Below the pieces are notes generated by a model. It was not told the origin of the DNA, searched no databases, and saw only the letters and a program-made list of their open reading frames with translations. 64,000 bases of DNA from Streptomyces formicae. Lineage in GTDB: Bacteria; Actinomycetota; Actinomycetes; Streptomycetales; Streptomycetaceae. The translations under genes were made by a program, and so were the position numbers. The stretch lies in the NCBI RefSeq assembly GCF_022647665.1, contig NZ_CP071872.1, forward strand, positions 7,998,001 to 8,062,000, read 5' to 3'. This document shows, in pieces, positions 24,426 through 32,442 of this stretch. Every line of letters starts with the position of its first letter. Within the stretch, counting starts at the first letter, position 1.

Positions 24426-25295
24426 TCAGAAGAGTCCGTCCTGCACACCGTGCGGCAGCTCGTCGACGGGCACGGTGACGGGACTCCGCGGCTCGGCGCC
24501 GACGAGCTCCCACCCGGACATGAGCCGCGTGTCGACGACGAACACCCGCCCGTCATGGGCGCGCAGATGCAGATCGGGCCCGGCGGCCGCGACCAGTCGG
24601 CCCGCGACGATCCCGCCGTCGACGAGTTCCCGCACCACGCCCCAGGCCGCCGGGAGCCCGCCGAGCCCGAACGCCTCCACATGGTCGACCGCCTCGAACC
24701 CGAGCCGCTCCAGCGCCTCCGGCCACCCTGCGAGGCCCGTGGCCTGCGCGTACAGCGCGGTGATCTCCGCCGCCCGCTCTTCTTCGGCAACCGGCAGCTC
24801 CGCCCGCACCGCCCGCTTCCGCGCGTACGGGATCCGGTCCGGCACCCCGAGCGCGGCGCGCAGCAGTTCCTCGGTACGCCGCGCCGCCATCAGCGGCCCG
24901 CGCCCCAGCCAGCTGAACACCACCGCGCCCTGCTCCAGCAGCCGCGCCGCCCCTCGCTCCTCGGCGGTGATCCCCACCTTCACCATGCCGGGCCCGAACC
25001 AGGCCAGGTACACGCGGTACGGGCGGGGATCATCGGCAACGGTGTCGGCAGCGACCGAATGCGCCCGGTCCAGCCGCGCGCACTCCGGACAGAGCCGACC
25101 GGTACTCCGCCCCGGCACGACGGCCCCGACGGCGCAGACGTTCCCGCGCGCACCGGTGCAGCGCCGCTGCCCGACGGCCCGGAACGCGATCTCCTGCCCG
25201 TACGCGACAGCGCTGTCCCGCCGCGCCCGCCCCGACACCCACCGCAGCACGGGCTGCGTACGGGTCCAGGTCAGTCCTGCGCACTGCCATGCCAT
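24426..25295 (-). CDS. DUF2797 family protein
   Basis: A 289-residue protein. Its core, YRVYLAWFGPGMVKVGITAE, ERGAARLLEQGAVVFSWLGR, GPLMAARRTEELLRAALGVP and DRIPYARKRAVRAELPVAEE, is the DUF2797 pattern, related to GIY-YIG-like sheets. An N-terminal Cys set (RRCTGARGNVCAVG, RLCPECARLD) could bind zinc. Function unknown. Its stop is 90 bp upstream of the ABM gene start, on the same strand. Confidence 0.75.
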   Translation of the reverse strand: MAWQCAGLTWTRTQPVLRWVSGRARRDSAVAYGQEIAFRAVGQRRCTGARGNVCAVGAVVPGRSTGRLCPECARLDRAHSVAADTVADDPRPYRVYLAWFGPGMVKVGITAEERGAARLLEQGAVVFSWLGRGPLMAARRTEELLRAALGVPDRIPYARKRAVRAELPVAEEERAAEITALYAQATGLAGWPEALERLGFEAVDHVEAFGLGGLPAAWGVVRELVDGGIVAGRLVAAAGPDLHLRAHDGRVFVVDTRLMSGWELVGAEPRSPVTVPVDELPHGVQDGLF

Positions 25296-25315
25296 GTCCG
25301 CCGGTCCCTACGTCC

Positions 25316-25429
25316 CTACGCCTCGGAGAACGGCTCCACGACGGGGTGCTCCCCATCGACGATGCGCGTGGCGATGACGGCGGCGACCTGCCGCCGGACG
25401 GGACGGGTCCGATCAAGCTCCGGGCTCAT
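25316..25429 (-). CDS. Tiny frame resembling a GntR-regulator N-terminus, 37 aa
   Basis: MSPELDRTRPVRRQVAAVIA then TRIVDGEHPVVEPFSEA resembles the first helix of GntR regulators (xQVAAxIRxRIxDGxxPPGxxLPSE) but stops before the helix-turn-helix. It lies 20 bp upstream of the DUF2797 start. Either a small conserved peptide or a truncated relic; translation is unproven. Confidence 0.3.
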   Translation of the reverse strand: MSPELDRTRPVRRQVAAVIATRIVDGEHPVVEPFSEA

Positions 25430-25478
25430 GCGGTGGACGCTAACAGGAGCCGCTGCCGACGCCGTCGACGAACGCGCG

Positions 25479-26261
25479 TCAGTGGTGGTGGCCGAGCCGG
25501 CCGAGGGTCTCCACGGGGGTCGCGCCGGGGCGGGTCCACTGCGGCACGGGGCGGCCGGTCGGGCCCCAGGTGGCGTTCCCGTCCGCGTCCGCGCGCCAGT
25601 ACCAGCACGAGTGGCGCCCCTCGGGCCAGCCCTCCGGCTTGTCCTCCCACGCCTCGCCGCGGCCGTAAGGCGTCATGTCGAGCAGGCCGAGCGACCCGTT
25701 GGCCGGCTCATTGCCACGGCCCGTCGTGGAGTAGGTGAGGAACACGCGGTCGCCGTCGCGCAGGAAGCAGGTGAGGTAACCCATGCTGCCGCCGACCGGT
25801 GCCTCCACACCGCGCACCGAGTACCAGGGCTGGGTGTAGCCCATGAACTCGACGTAGGAGGCCACCTCGTCCCAACGGCCCGTGGTCAGGACGGCGAACG
25901 AGACGCCGCGGGCATTGAGGTAGACGGCGTCCTTCAGGTGCCAGGCCGTAGTGGTGCAGCCCTCGCACTGCCCCTGGTGCGGCGCGCCGTCGTACCACAT
26001 GTGCTTGTAGACCACGAGCTCGTCGCGGCCCTGGAACAGGTCCAGGAACGGGACCGGGCCGTCGGGGCCGACGACCTCGACCGTCCCGTCGAGCTCCACC
26101 ATCGGGAGCCGGCGGCGGGCCGCGGCAAGGGCGTCGCCCTCGCGGGTGTGGGCCTTCTCGCGGACCAGAAGCTCGTCACGGGCGGCCTGCCAGGTGGCCA
26201 GGTCGACGACGGGCGGGCGGCCGGGCAGCGCGGTGGCCGAGTCATCCGGCGTGGTCGTCAT
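25479..26261 (-). CDS. DUF899 family (thioredoxin-like fold) protein
   Basis: A 260-residue protein with the DUF899 signature: VDLATWQAARDELLVREKAH, LDLFQGRDELVVYKHMWYDG, HQGQCEGCTTTAWHLKDAVY (a Cys-x-x-Cys in place of a thioredoxin site) and RGVSFAVLTTGRWDEVASYV. The C-terminal half has PWYSVRGVEAPVGGS and GRHSCWYWRADADGNATW. The family is annotated as AhpC-like, but its reaction is unproven. It starts at ATG 26261; a decamer repeat lies just upstream. Confidence 0.8.
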   Translation of the reverse strand: MTTTPDDSATALPGRPPVVDLATWQAARDELLVREKAHTREGDALAAARRRLPMVELDGTVEVVGPDGPVPFLDLFQGRDELVVYKHMWYDGAPHQGQCEGCTTTAWHLKDAVYLNARGVSFAVLTTGRWDEVASYVEFMGYTQPWYSVRGVEAPVGGSMGYLTCFLRDGDRVFLTYSTTGRGNEPANGSLGLLDMTPYGRGEAWEDKPEGWPEGRHSCWYWRADADGNATWGPTGRPVPQWTRPGATPVETLGRLGHHH

Positions 26262-26310
26262 GGTGTCCTCCGTGGTGTCTCGTGCTCGGCCGCGTCGTAC
26301 GAAGTCTTAC

Positions 26311-26350
26311 GACGTCCGACGACGTCCGACGACGTCCGACGACGTCCGAC
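26311..26350. repeat. Four tandem copies of GACGTCCGAC
   Basis: The perfect decamer GACGTCCGAC repeats four times, preceded by partial copies (ACGAAGTCTTAC). Each junction contains a GACGTC palindrome, so the array might bind a regulator of the DUF899 gene at 26261, whose 5' leader it occupies. Confidence 0.75.
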
Positions 26351-26529
26351 GCGACGGTCACCAGAACAGACCCGCGACCCGGCCGGAACTCATCGCGGCG
26401 GGTCTCTCGGCCGGTCACCACGTCTCGTGCGTGAGCCGATGTGCCCGGTGCTGCGTGCAAAGAGGTAGTCGGACAGCTCCTGAGCGCAGGCACGGCTCCG
26501 CTGTCAGAGACTCGCAGTACGGTCCTGCC

Positions 26530-26964
26530 ATGGCAGCCACCATCACGCTCACCCTCGACTGCGCGGACGCGCAGCTCCTCGCCGCGTTCTGGAAGAGCGC
26601 TCTCGGCTACATTGACGAGCCACCGCCGCCTCCGTTCAAGACCCGTGAGGAATGGCTCGCGCAGTTCGACCTGCCGGAGGACGAGTCCGAGGACGACGGC
26701 GCCTGGCTCTGCGACCCGGACGGCGTGGGCCCCCGCCTCTCCATCCTCAAGGTCCCCGAGCCCAAGACGGCGAAGAACCGCCTCCACATGGACGTCCGCG
26801 TGCCGGGCCACGGCAGCCCCGAGGAGCGGTGGGCGCGGATCAAGGCGGAATCCGAGCGCCTGGTGAAGGCGGGCGGGACCGTCCTGGAGGAGTTCGACGG
26901 CCACCACGTGATGATGGCCGACCCGGAGGGCAACGAGTTCTGCGTCGCGGCGACCTCCGCGTGA
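26530..26964 (+). CDS. VOC-superfamily (glyoxalase-like) protein
   Basis: A 144-residue glyoxalase/bleomycin-resistance-like protein: TLDCADAQLLAAFWKSALGY, LCDPDGVGPRLSILKVPEPK, NRLHMDVRVPGHGSPEERWA and HHVMMADPEGNEFCVAA, two beta-alpha-beta-beta-beta modules. His near residue 81 (NRLHMDV) and Glu near 138 (GNEFCV) are the expected metal ligands. Typical Streptomyces VOC-5 type (Glyoxalase_6). ATG at 26530. It converges with the AraC-type gene, stops 13 bp apart. Confidence 0.82.
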   Translation: MAATITLTLDCADAQLLAAFWKSALGYIDEPPPPPFKTREEWLAQFDLPEDESEDDGAWLCDPDGVGPRLSILKVPEPKTAKNRLHMDVRVPGHGSPEERWARIKAESERLVKAGGTVLEEFDGHHVMMADPEGNEFCVAATSA

Positions 26965-26977
26965 CGGCGGGCCGGTC

Positions 26978-27862
26978 CTACGCCTTCGAACGCTCGATCA
27001 CGCCCGAATCCTGGCAGGCGCCGCGGCCCACCGCCAGAGGTGATCGATTCGGCGTTCTCTGGAGGGCCTTGCCGGCGCGCACGTAGTGCCCAGGGGTGCT
27101 GCCCACGAGCCGTTTGAAGTGCCGGGTGAAGTGCGACTGGTCGTAGAAGCCGGCCGCGGCCGCCACCTCAGCGGGCGGCTGCCCGTCGAGCAGCAACCGC
27201 CGGGCGCGGTCGACCCGTCGGGCCATGAGGTACTGGTGCGGGGCGATACCGAAGGCCGCGCTGAACGCCCGTACCAGGTGCGTGGGGTGGGCGTGCACCA
27301 GCTTCGCGGCCTCTTCCAGGGTCAGCCCCTGCAAGAGCCGCTCGTCGAGGAGTTCGCGCAGGCTGTGGGCCACGCCGCCGTCGGCCCTCGGCGGACGGGC
27401 CATGAGCCGGGGTCGCAGATGGCCGCGGAGGCGCTCGCGGATCAGGGCGAGACGGCTCTCCGCCTCCAGCTCGTCGCCCAGGTTCATCAGCGTCGTGTGC
27501 AGCTGTCCGATGCGGCGCCGCAGGATGGGGTCGACCAGGTCGGGGCCGTCCACCGCGGGGCCGATGAAGCTCTCGTCCAGCTGGGTCAGGTCCAGGTAGA
27601 GCACTCGCTTGCGAAAGCCCTGCGAGGTGGCGGGCGAGCCGTTGTGCGGCACCTGCGGCGGGAGCAGCGAGACCGTGTCGTGAGGGGTGCCGCGCTCGTG
27701 ACGGTTCAGGTCGTAGCGGACGGCGCCGTCGTCGACGACCAGCAGGGTCCATGAGTCATGGACATGCATGGGGTACGCATGCTCGGTGAAGCGGGCGTGG
27801 AAGACCTCCACGACACCCGGGACCTTCGGGCGCCACGCGGAAACCTCCTGCCCGGCCACCAT
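26978..27862 (-). CDS. AraC-family transcriptional regulator
   Basis: A 294-residue regulator. N-terminal cupin (VPGVVEVFHARFTEHAYPMH, VHDSWTLLVVDDGAVRYDLN, VSLLPPQVPHNGSPAT), then a C-terminal AraC DNA-binding domain: GLTLEEAAKLVHAHPTHLVR then AFSAAFGIAPHQYLMARRVD, and EVAAAAGFYDQSHFTRHFKR with LVGSTPGHYVRAG. The ATG at 27862 is 49 bp from the divergent DUF2000 gene at 27912, which it may control. This AraC type is close to regulators of LysE-like and DUF2000 neighbours. Confidence 0.85.
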   Translation of the reverse strand: MVAGQEVSAWRPKVPGVVEVFHARFTEHAYPMHVHDSWTLLVVDDGAVRYDLNRHERGTPHDTVSLLPPQVPHNGSPATSQGFRKRVLYLDLTQLDESFIGPAVDGPDLVDPILRRRIGQLHTTLMNLGDELEAESRLALIRERLRGHLRPRLMARPPRADGGVAHSLRELLDERLLQGLTLEEAAKLVHAHPTHLVRAFSAAFGIAPHQYLMARRVDRARRLLLDGQPPAEVAAAAGFYDQSHFTRHFKRLVGSTPGHYVRAGKALQRTPNRSPLAVGRGACQDSGVIERSKA

Positions 27863-27911
27863 GCCAAGAACGTACAAGACGGTCCGGCAGAGCGCGCGGC
27901 AGTCTCGAAGC

Positions 27912-28343
27912 ATGACATCCGAGAACACACCCGTGCGCTTCGACACCAAGATCGCCGTCCTGCTGCGCCAGGACCTGGAGTCCTGGCAGCGGCTGAACGT
28001 GACGGCGTTCCTCGTCAGCGGCCTCGGCTCGGAGCTCCCCGAGGTCATCGGCGAGCCGTACGCCGACGCCGACGGCACCCCCTATCTGCCGATGTTCCGC
28101 CAGCTCGTCCTGGTCTTCGAGGGAACGAAGGAGACGCTGACCGCTGCGCACGCGCGGGCACTCTCCCGCTCCCTCCCCCTGTCGGTCTTCACGTCCGACC
28201 TCTTCGCCACGGGCAACGACCGGGACAACCGCGCGGCCGTACGCGCCGTGCCGAAGGACCAGCTGGATCTCGTGGGCCTCGCCGTGTACGGGCCGCGCAA
28301 CACGGTCGACAAGATCCTCAAGGGCGCCCGAATGCACCCCTAG
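27912..28343 (+). CDS. DUF2000 family protein
   Basis: A 143-residue protein with the DUF2000 pattern: VRFDTKIAVLLRQDLESWQR then LNVTAFLVSGLGSELPEVIG, YADADGTPYLPMFRQLVLVF and PKDQLDLVGLAVYGPRNTVD. This family has a peptidyl-tRNA-hydrolase-2-like fold and is commonly encoded next to AraC regulators, as here. Function unknown. It is transcribed divergently from the AraC gene across a 49-bp gap. Confidence 0.8.
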   Translation: MTSENTPVRFDTKIAVLLRQDLESWQRLNVTAFLVSGLGSELPEVIGEPYADADGTPYLPMFRQLVLVFEGTKETLTAAHARALSRSLPLSVFTSDLFATGNDRDNRAAVRAVPKDQLDLVGLAVYGPRNTVDKILKGARMHP

Positions 28344-28464
28344 CTTCTGAGCTGCGCCCCCATCACGGCACGTGCCGCCCGGATTCCAGCGGCGCCGACT
28401 GGACCTACAGGCCACACGCGGTGGCGGTGAAGCGTCCGCCCGTCGAGGACCGCGGATTTGAGTG

Positions 28465-28898
28465 TCAGACGAAGTGCGGATCGGTCAGGTCGATGGTGAG
28501 GGAGTTGCCGAGGTTGTTGGTGAAGGTGGCCGACGAGCCTCGGACTACCGCTCGCTCGAACGGGTTGGACTCGCCCAACGACACCACCCACACCAGGTTC
28601 CTGCCCTGGTCGAGCCTGGCGAAGAACCCCCGGACCCCAACGCTCCGTCGCCGCAGCACACATACCCCGACCCGTCCGGCAGCTCCGCCATGCCTTGCGG
28701 ATGGATGTCGGCCGTCGTCAGATCCTGCGGGTCGGCGGCCAGCAGCGCATCCAGATCGAGCGGCTCCGCCACGTCGAACCACGACAGCTGCGGGCCGTCC
28801 ACCTCGACCGCCCTCGCTGAGCCGTCCACCCGGTAGAGCCCGTCCGCCGCCGGTCGCTCCTGCGCCAGCCACAGCTTGGTGATGCGGCTCGTGCTCAC
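28465..28898 (-). pseudogene. Hypothetical protein gene with a frameshift
   Basis: The 5' part encodes MSTSRITKLWLAQERPAADG then LYRVDGSARAVEVDGPQLSW and DLTTADIHPQGMAELPDGSG to YVCCGDGALG. Near base 28630 the sensible continuation moves frame (SVGVRGFFARLDQGRNLVWV, VSLGESNPFERAVVRGSSAT, FTNNLGNSLTIDLTDPHFV). A one-base loss explains it. Together they make about 140 residues with no known domain. Pseudogene or sequencing error. Confidence 0.55.
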
Positions 28899-29484
28899 CC
28901 TGTCCCCAAACCGTTGATGCCGCCATCGGGCCCCGCACGCTCGGGACAGGCCACGGCGTCGCTGGTAATGCGGCGCACCCTAACGGAACTCGACTGTGGT
29001 TCCGAGGGATTCCGGCACGCCCCCTTCGCCCCGCAGCAATCTGGGCGTGCGCGTGGCGTGCCCTCGACCTTGGGTCGGTGCGCTTTTCACCTGCTGCGAC
29101 GGTCCGAAGGTGTGTGCGCTTGTCCGCCACTGTGCATCGGCGTTGTGACGAAGTCAGACACTCATGGTTCGCTCGGGCACGCCCCGCACCATCCACCTGG
29201 GACGGAGAGGGTATAGCGCACCGGCCTCCAGCCTCGCGCGGGACGTGATCCATACAAGATCCACTAATTGCTTTCCAAGCCGCAAGATCAGCCCGCTCTA
29301 ATGTGATCGGCTTGCTTGCCGTACGGGATGGCGGGCCGGTGAAATTGGATGACGGCACCCCCAGCGTGCCCCGGACCTCTGGCCCGGTCCGGCTGCGAGT
29401 TGCAACCTCTTCTACGGTTCAAGCCCGGACCATGCTCATCAACGCGCTCGACAGTACAACGGTGGACTGTCATAGTGGCACTCT
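28899..29484. other. 586-bp stretch with no recognisable gene
   Basis: No open frame here shows credible protein features. The sequence becomes noticeably more AT-rich from about 29240, marking the start of foreign-looking DNA that continues to about 30000. Confidence 0.4.
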
Positions 29485-29769
29485 ATGGTGACGGAGACGC
29501 GAGCCGCCGTAATTTTTGCGGGAATCATTAACGACGCCGAGTACGCGGCAACTTTCTGCATGGCCCCCTACTTCTCTCTAGCAATGCACGAATCTCTGCG
29601 GAAGCTGCAAGACATCGATCCACATATTTCGTCGGGCTTCCATGGGGATACGCTCGAAATTAGCGCCTATTTTTGGAATCATCCCAGCCTATTTTCCGCA
29701 GCACGACGCCAAGACCTTCTTCGAAATGGTGACCCAATGTGTGACCACGACTGCTGCGGGGCTCGATGA
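29485..29769 (+). CDS. Hypothetical protein in low-GC DNA, 94 aa
   Basis: The frame encodes MVTETRAAVIFAGIINDAEY, then AATFCMAPYFSLAMHESLRK and HGDTLEISAYFWNHPSLFSA, ending with a Cys-rich MCDHDCCGAR. The composition looks proteinaceous but codon use is unlike the rest of the window: many codons end in A/T. No family recognised. It may be a truncated foreign gene. A GTG at 29488 is an equal start candidate. Confidence 0.3.
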   Translation: MVTETRAAVIFAGIINDAEYAATFCMAPYFSLAMHESLRKLQDIDPHISSGFHGDTLEISAYFWNHPSLFSAARRQDLLRNGDPMCDHDCCGAR

Positions 29770-30014
29770 GTGGGCTAGAGAGCAGCGATAAGTTCCACTA
29801 GCGACTTCGTCGGCCCGCCCACCAGACACGGAAGTGCAACATCACCTGCCTCAGCCTACTTGCATTGACTCAAAAGTCGGGCGGCTGATTCTCGCGCCTA
29901 CGGTGATACAGTCAAATTCGTTTAGCGCGACGGCCCAAACCGGGACGCACTTCCCAGCGACGGCCGGCATTGTCAATAATTACGAACGCAGGTGAATGCC
30001 ACCGCTCGACGAGG

Positions 30015-30485
30015 TCAGCCGAGGTAGGGGCGCTCGCGGTGCTCCAGGAAGTGACGGATCCTGAGTCGCTGTGTGTGGTGCATCGGCAGTTGGTCGATCT
30101 CCTTCGGCTGGACGAACAGCAGCTCCGTAGACTCGTCCGAGATCGCAAGTCGGCCGCCGATCATGCGGGCGGTGAAGCAGACGTTGAACTGTCGGCGCAC
30201 CTCACCGTCCGAGTAGGCGATGACGTGACGAGGGTCGGTGTATGTACCCACGAGCCCGGTGATCTCCACGTCCAGACCCGTTTCTTCCTTCACCTCGCGG
30301 ACGGCCGTTCCCGGGAGTGAGTCGGTCATCTCCATGCCGCCGCCTGGTAGTGCCCAGAGATCGTTGTCCCGGCGGCGCTGAAGGAGCACCCGCCCTTCGT
30401 CGTCGGTGACCACGGCGGACGCGGCGACCACCAAACTGTTCGGCTCTGGTGCTGCTGGGTCGTCGTAGTACTCGGTCCGTGCCAT
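30015..30485 (-). CDS. Nudix hydrolase
   Basis: A 156-residue Nudix protein. The Nudix box is clear: GGGMEMTDSLPGTAVREVKE then ETGLDVEITGL (GX5EX7REUXEEXGU). The N-terminus MARTEYYDDPAAPEPNSLVV leads to the first strand, and NVCFTARMIGGRLAISDEST to ELLFVQPKEIDQLPM complete the fold. It would hydrolyse a nucleoside diphosphate linked to X. It begins 2 bp after the stop of the PLD-like gene, so they are translationally coupled. I recall this pair (XRE/PLD-like plus Nudix) in many streptomycetes. Confidence 0.85.
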   Translation of the reverse strand: MARTEYYDDPAAPEPNSLVVAASAVVTDDEGRVLLQRRRDNDLWALPGGGMEMTDSLPGTAVREVKEETGLDVEITGLVGTYTDPRHVIAYSDGEVRRQFNVCFTARMIGGRLAISDESTELLFVQPKEIDQLPMHHTQRLRIRHFLEHRERPYLG

Positions 30486-30487
30486 GG

Positions 30488-31006
30488 TCACCCTTCTGTT
30501 ACCGGCGTCGCGGTCTCCCACACCGCGTCGAAGCTGCTGGCGTAGGTGTCGAACATGCCGCCTTCTGCGCTGCGCCGAAGATGCCACACGGGAGCACCGT
30601 AGGCGTTCACGCCCCAGACGTGGGCATTGACCAACGCCTGGTCATCCGCACGATAGATCGAGTTGTAGAGCGTGGTGGCATGGGTCCGCACCTCGATGCC
30701 GGATACCCCGGCAAGGGGGCGATAGTGCATGAGGGCAATTCGGCAACGGGACTCGATCCCGTGGCCGAACTTCTCTTCCGTGCCGCGCTTTTGGACATTC
30801 ACGCTGTCCGGATCGCCGATCGCGATACGGACCGCACACCCGTCGGCAGCTCGCTCTCGCAACAGGTCGTTGAGCCGCGGGTACGCCTCGTGCAGGAAGA
30901 CGGCGGCATACACCAACACATCGATGTGCTCATGGGCCTGGCTCAGCATGTCCACGAAGGTGGACACGGGGATGTCCGCCCGCTGATCGTAGAGAGCCAC
31001 ATCGAG
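30488..31006 (-). pseudogene. XRE/PLD-like protein lacking its N-terminal helix-turn-helix
   Basis: From about 31006 leftwards the frame encodes LDVALYDQRADIPVSTFVDM, LSQAHEHIDVLVYAAVFLHE, RERAADGCAVRIAIGDPDSV, HATTLYNSIYRADDQALVNA and HVWGVNAYGAPVWHLRRSAE. This is the PLD-like C-terminal domain usually attached to an N-terminal XRE helix-turn-helix in Streptomyces proteins of about 270 residues. Upstream of 31006 the frame becomes unrelated because it enters the antisense of a kinase fragment. It is therefore truncated at the junction, though an internal start could still give a PLD-only protein coupled to the Nudix gene. Confidence 0.65.
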
Positions 31007-31009
31007 CCG

Positions 31010-31492
31010 CACGCCAGCGTGGCTCTGGGCTGCGTCGAGGCACTGGCCGAACTCCACGCCAAGGGATGGGCACACGGTGACGTACAGCCCGCACACTTCA
31101 TCATCGGACCGGAACGGACACACCTCATCGATCTCGCGCTGGCCCGGGGCGGACACGTACCCGAAGGGTACGACTTCCCGTTCCGCGGATGCCTCGTCCA
31201 CTACGAAGCACCGGAGATCTCCCGCAGCGTGCTCGCCACGGGCGAGGCCGAGCCGACACAGGAAGCCGACATCTATGCCCTCGGCGCCTCCCTGCTCATC
31301 TCCGCCACCGGGCGGCGCGCGGTCGAGTATCCGGACGACGCACCACGCCCGGTTCAGCGGCAGGCGGTCGCCAAAGGACACCACCGGCCCGTGACAGTGC
31401 CCGGCGAACTCGGCAACTTGATCGAGGCCATGCTCAGCCCCACACCCGAAGAGCGACCCACCATCACCGAGGCGGTCAACGCCCTGAACTGA
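31010..31492 (+). pseudogene. Protein kinase-like C-terminal fragment
   Basis: The plus strand encodes VEALAELHAKGWAHGDVQPA then HFIIGPERTHLIDLALARGG, the catalytic loop HGDVQPxH (a variant of HxDxxxxN) and a modified DFG region (IDLALA). Next come YEAPEISRSVLATGEAEPTQ, EADIYALGASLLISATGRRA (the D-x-Y-x-G helix) and LIEAMLSPTPEERPTITEAV. The N-lobe with P-loop and Lys is missing; upstream of 31010 lies the oppositely oriented PLD-like gene. So this is the C-lobe of a bacterial Ser/Thr-kinase-like protein cut at a recombination junction. Confidence 0.65.
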
Positions 31493-31549
31493 TCACGACG
31501 GCGCGCCGGGTGTCCCGATGGTCGTCAAACACTGCCGTGAAGGCAAAAG

Positions 31550-31585
31550 CCGGAGACCCTGTGGATCACTCCACAGGGTCTCCGG
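31550..31585 (-). terminator. Original terminator of the tRNA-Arg gene, now beside attL
   Basis: CCGGAGACCCTGTGG and its exact complement (15-bp arms, loop ATCACT) are followed on the minus strand by GCTTTTGCC. It lies 6 bp beyond the attL repeat, in the position of the native terminator of tRNA-Arg before integration separated them. Confidence 0.8.
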
Positions 31586-31590
31586 TCTGC

Positions 31591-31634
31591 TGTGCACTCG
31601 GCAGGATTCGAACCTGCAACCTTCTGATCCGTAG
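31591..31634. repeat. attL (44-bp direct repeat)
   Basis: Identical to 42565-42608 over 44 bp, starting TGTGCACTCGGCAGGATTCG and ending ATCCGTAG. It contains the T-arm and acceptor 3' side and part of the anticodon arm of tRNA-Arg but no 5' half, so it is not itself a tRNA gene. Confidence 0.95.
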
Positions 31635-31705
31635 CTCTAGCCGGATCGGTCAGCGACGTCCATACCGGTCGCTGCGAGGGCCCACAAGGACGCTACCGGA
31701 CGGGG

Positions 31706-31745
31706 GCGGTTGCTGTGGTTGCGGTACCGCGCTGCTGTACCGCAC
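31706..31745 (+). promoter_or_regulatory. Candidate left arm-type Int/Xis binding sites
   Basis: GCGGTTGCTGT (31706-31716) and CTGCTGTACCGCAC (31732-31745) lie about 70-110 bp inside attL. Nearly the same pair occurs in the same order at 42491-42521 inside attR, with 6 rather than 15 bp between the boxes. Shared motifs at both ends are expected of integrase arm sites or excisionase sites. Confidence 0.5.
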
Positions 31746-31821
31746 GCGAGCGCCAGCCGCCCCCGCACGACAAGCCCAGTACAGATACGTGTCCATATTG
31801 ACAGGGCAAAATTAAGTCGCC

Positions 31822-32442
31822 ATGCTGTCCATCATGCCGCTTGAGCTGATCACCGAGGCCGAGGCCCGGACGCTGCTCCACCCGCATCTGCCCGCGCTGC
31901 GCGCGTGCTTCGAGAACGCCTGGGAAGACTGGCGCGAGCTGGAACCTGCCCTCGTCAGGAAAGCGCCGCAGTACCGCACCACTTCTCGGGCCAACGTCAT
32001 GTACGACCTGCTCTCCGCACGTCTCGTCGATGAATTCGCAGATGAGCCGGGCGTCACGTTCAACACGAATGCAGGTTTCCTGGCCCTGACTTTCGGCGGC
32101 CGCCTGGTTGTGCGATTCAAGAAGTTCCGGAGCAAGAGCCTCAAGGTCAGTCAGATCATGACATTGCAGCAACGCAGGCTGGCGCGGCAGGAACTCGACC
32201 TCGAAATGAACGCCACCACCGTCATCGCGGGCTATCTGTTGGACACCCTGGGGGCCAATCTGAAGAAGCTGGCGGTAGTCTGTCCCTTGAACGGCGAGAA
32301 CGTATGGGAGATCGCCCTCGACGATGCGGCCGGCGGCCTGGCGGAGCTCGTCACGCTACCGATCCCCGACTCCGGCGGGCCAAAGAAGCCCGGAGTACGT
32401 TCTCGCAGGCCCCAGACGAAGCCTCAGGCGGAGAAGGAATAA
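31822..32442 (+). CDS. Uncharacterised AICE cargo protein, partner of the ImmA/IrrE peptidase
   Basis: A 206-residue protein I do not recognise. Helical N-terminus (LITEAEARTLLHPHLPALRA, FENAWEDWRELEPALVRKAP), then PQYRTTSRANVMYDLLSARL, a beta segment FLALTFGGRLVVRFKKFRSK and SLKVSQIMTLQQRRLARQEL, a second sheet LKKLAVVCPLNGENVWEIAL, and a basic disordered tail (KPGVRSRRPQTKPQAEKE). No membrane segment or signal. Its stop overlaps the start of the XRE-ImmA/IrrE gene (TAATG), so they are co-translated, a layout seen in toxin-antitoxin and defence pairs. Starts at 31822 or 31834 are both possible. Confidence 0.7.
   Translation: MLSIMPLELITEAEARTLLHPHLPALRACFENAWEDWRELEPALVRKAPQYRTTSRANVMYDLLSARLVDEFADEPGVTFNTNAGFLALTFGGRLVVRFKKFRSKSLKVSQIMTLQQRRLARQELDLEMNATTVIAGYLLDTLGANLKKLAVVCPLNGENVWEIALDDAAGGLAELVTLPIPDSGGPKKPGVRSRRPQTKPQAEKE

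Noticed and set aside
29303..29531. Short overlapping frames in the AT-richer stretch
   Set aside because: No ribosome-binding sites, no recognisable features and competing frames on both strands.
31591..31634. A second tRNA-Arg gene at attL
   Set aside because: Only the 3' half of the tRNA is present; no D-arm or 5' acceptor strand follows.
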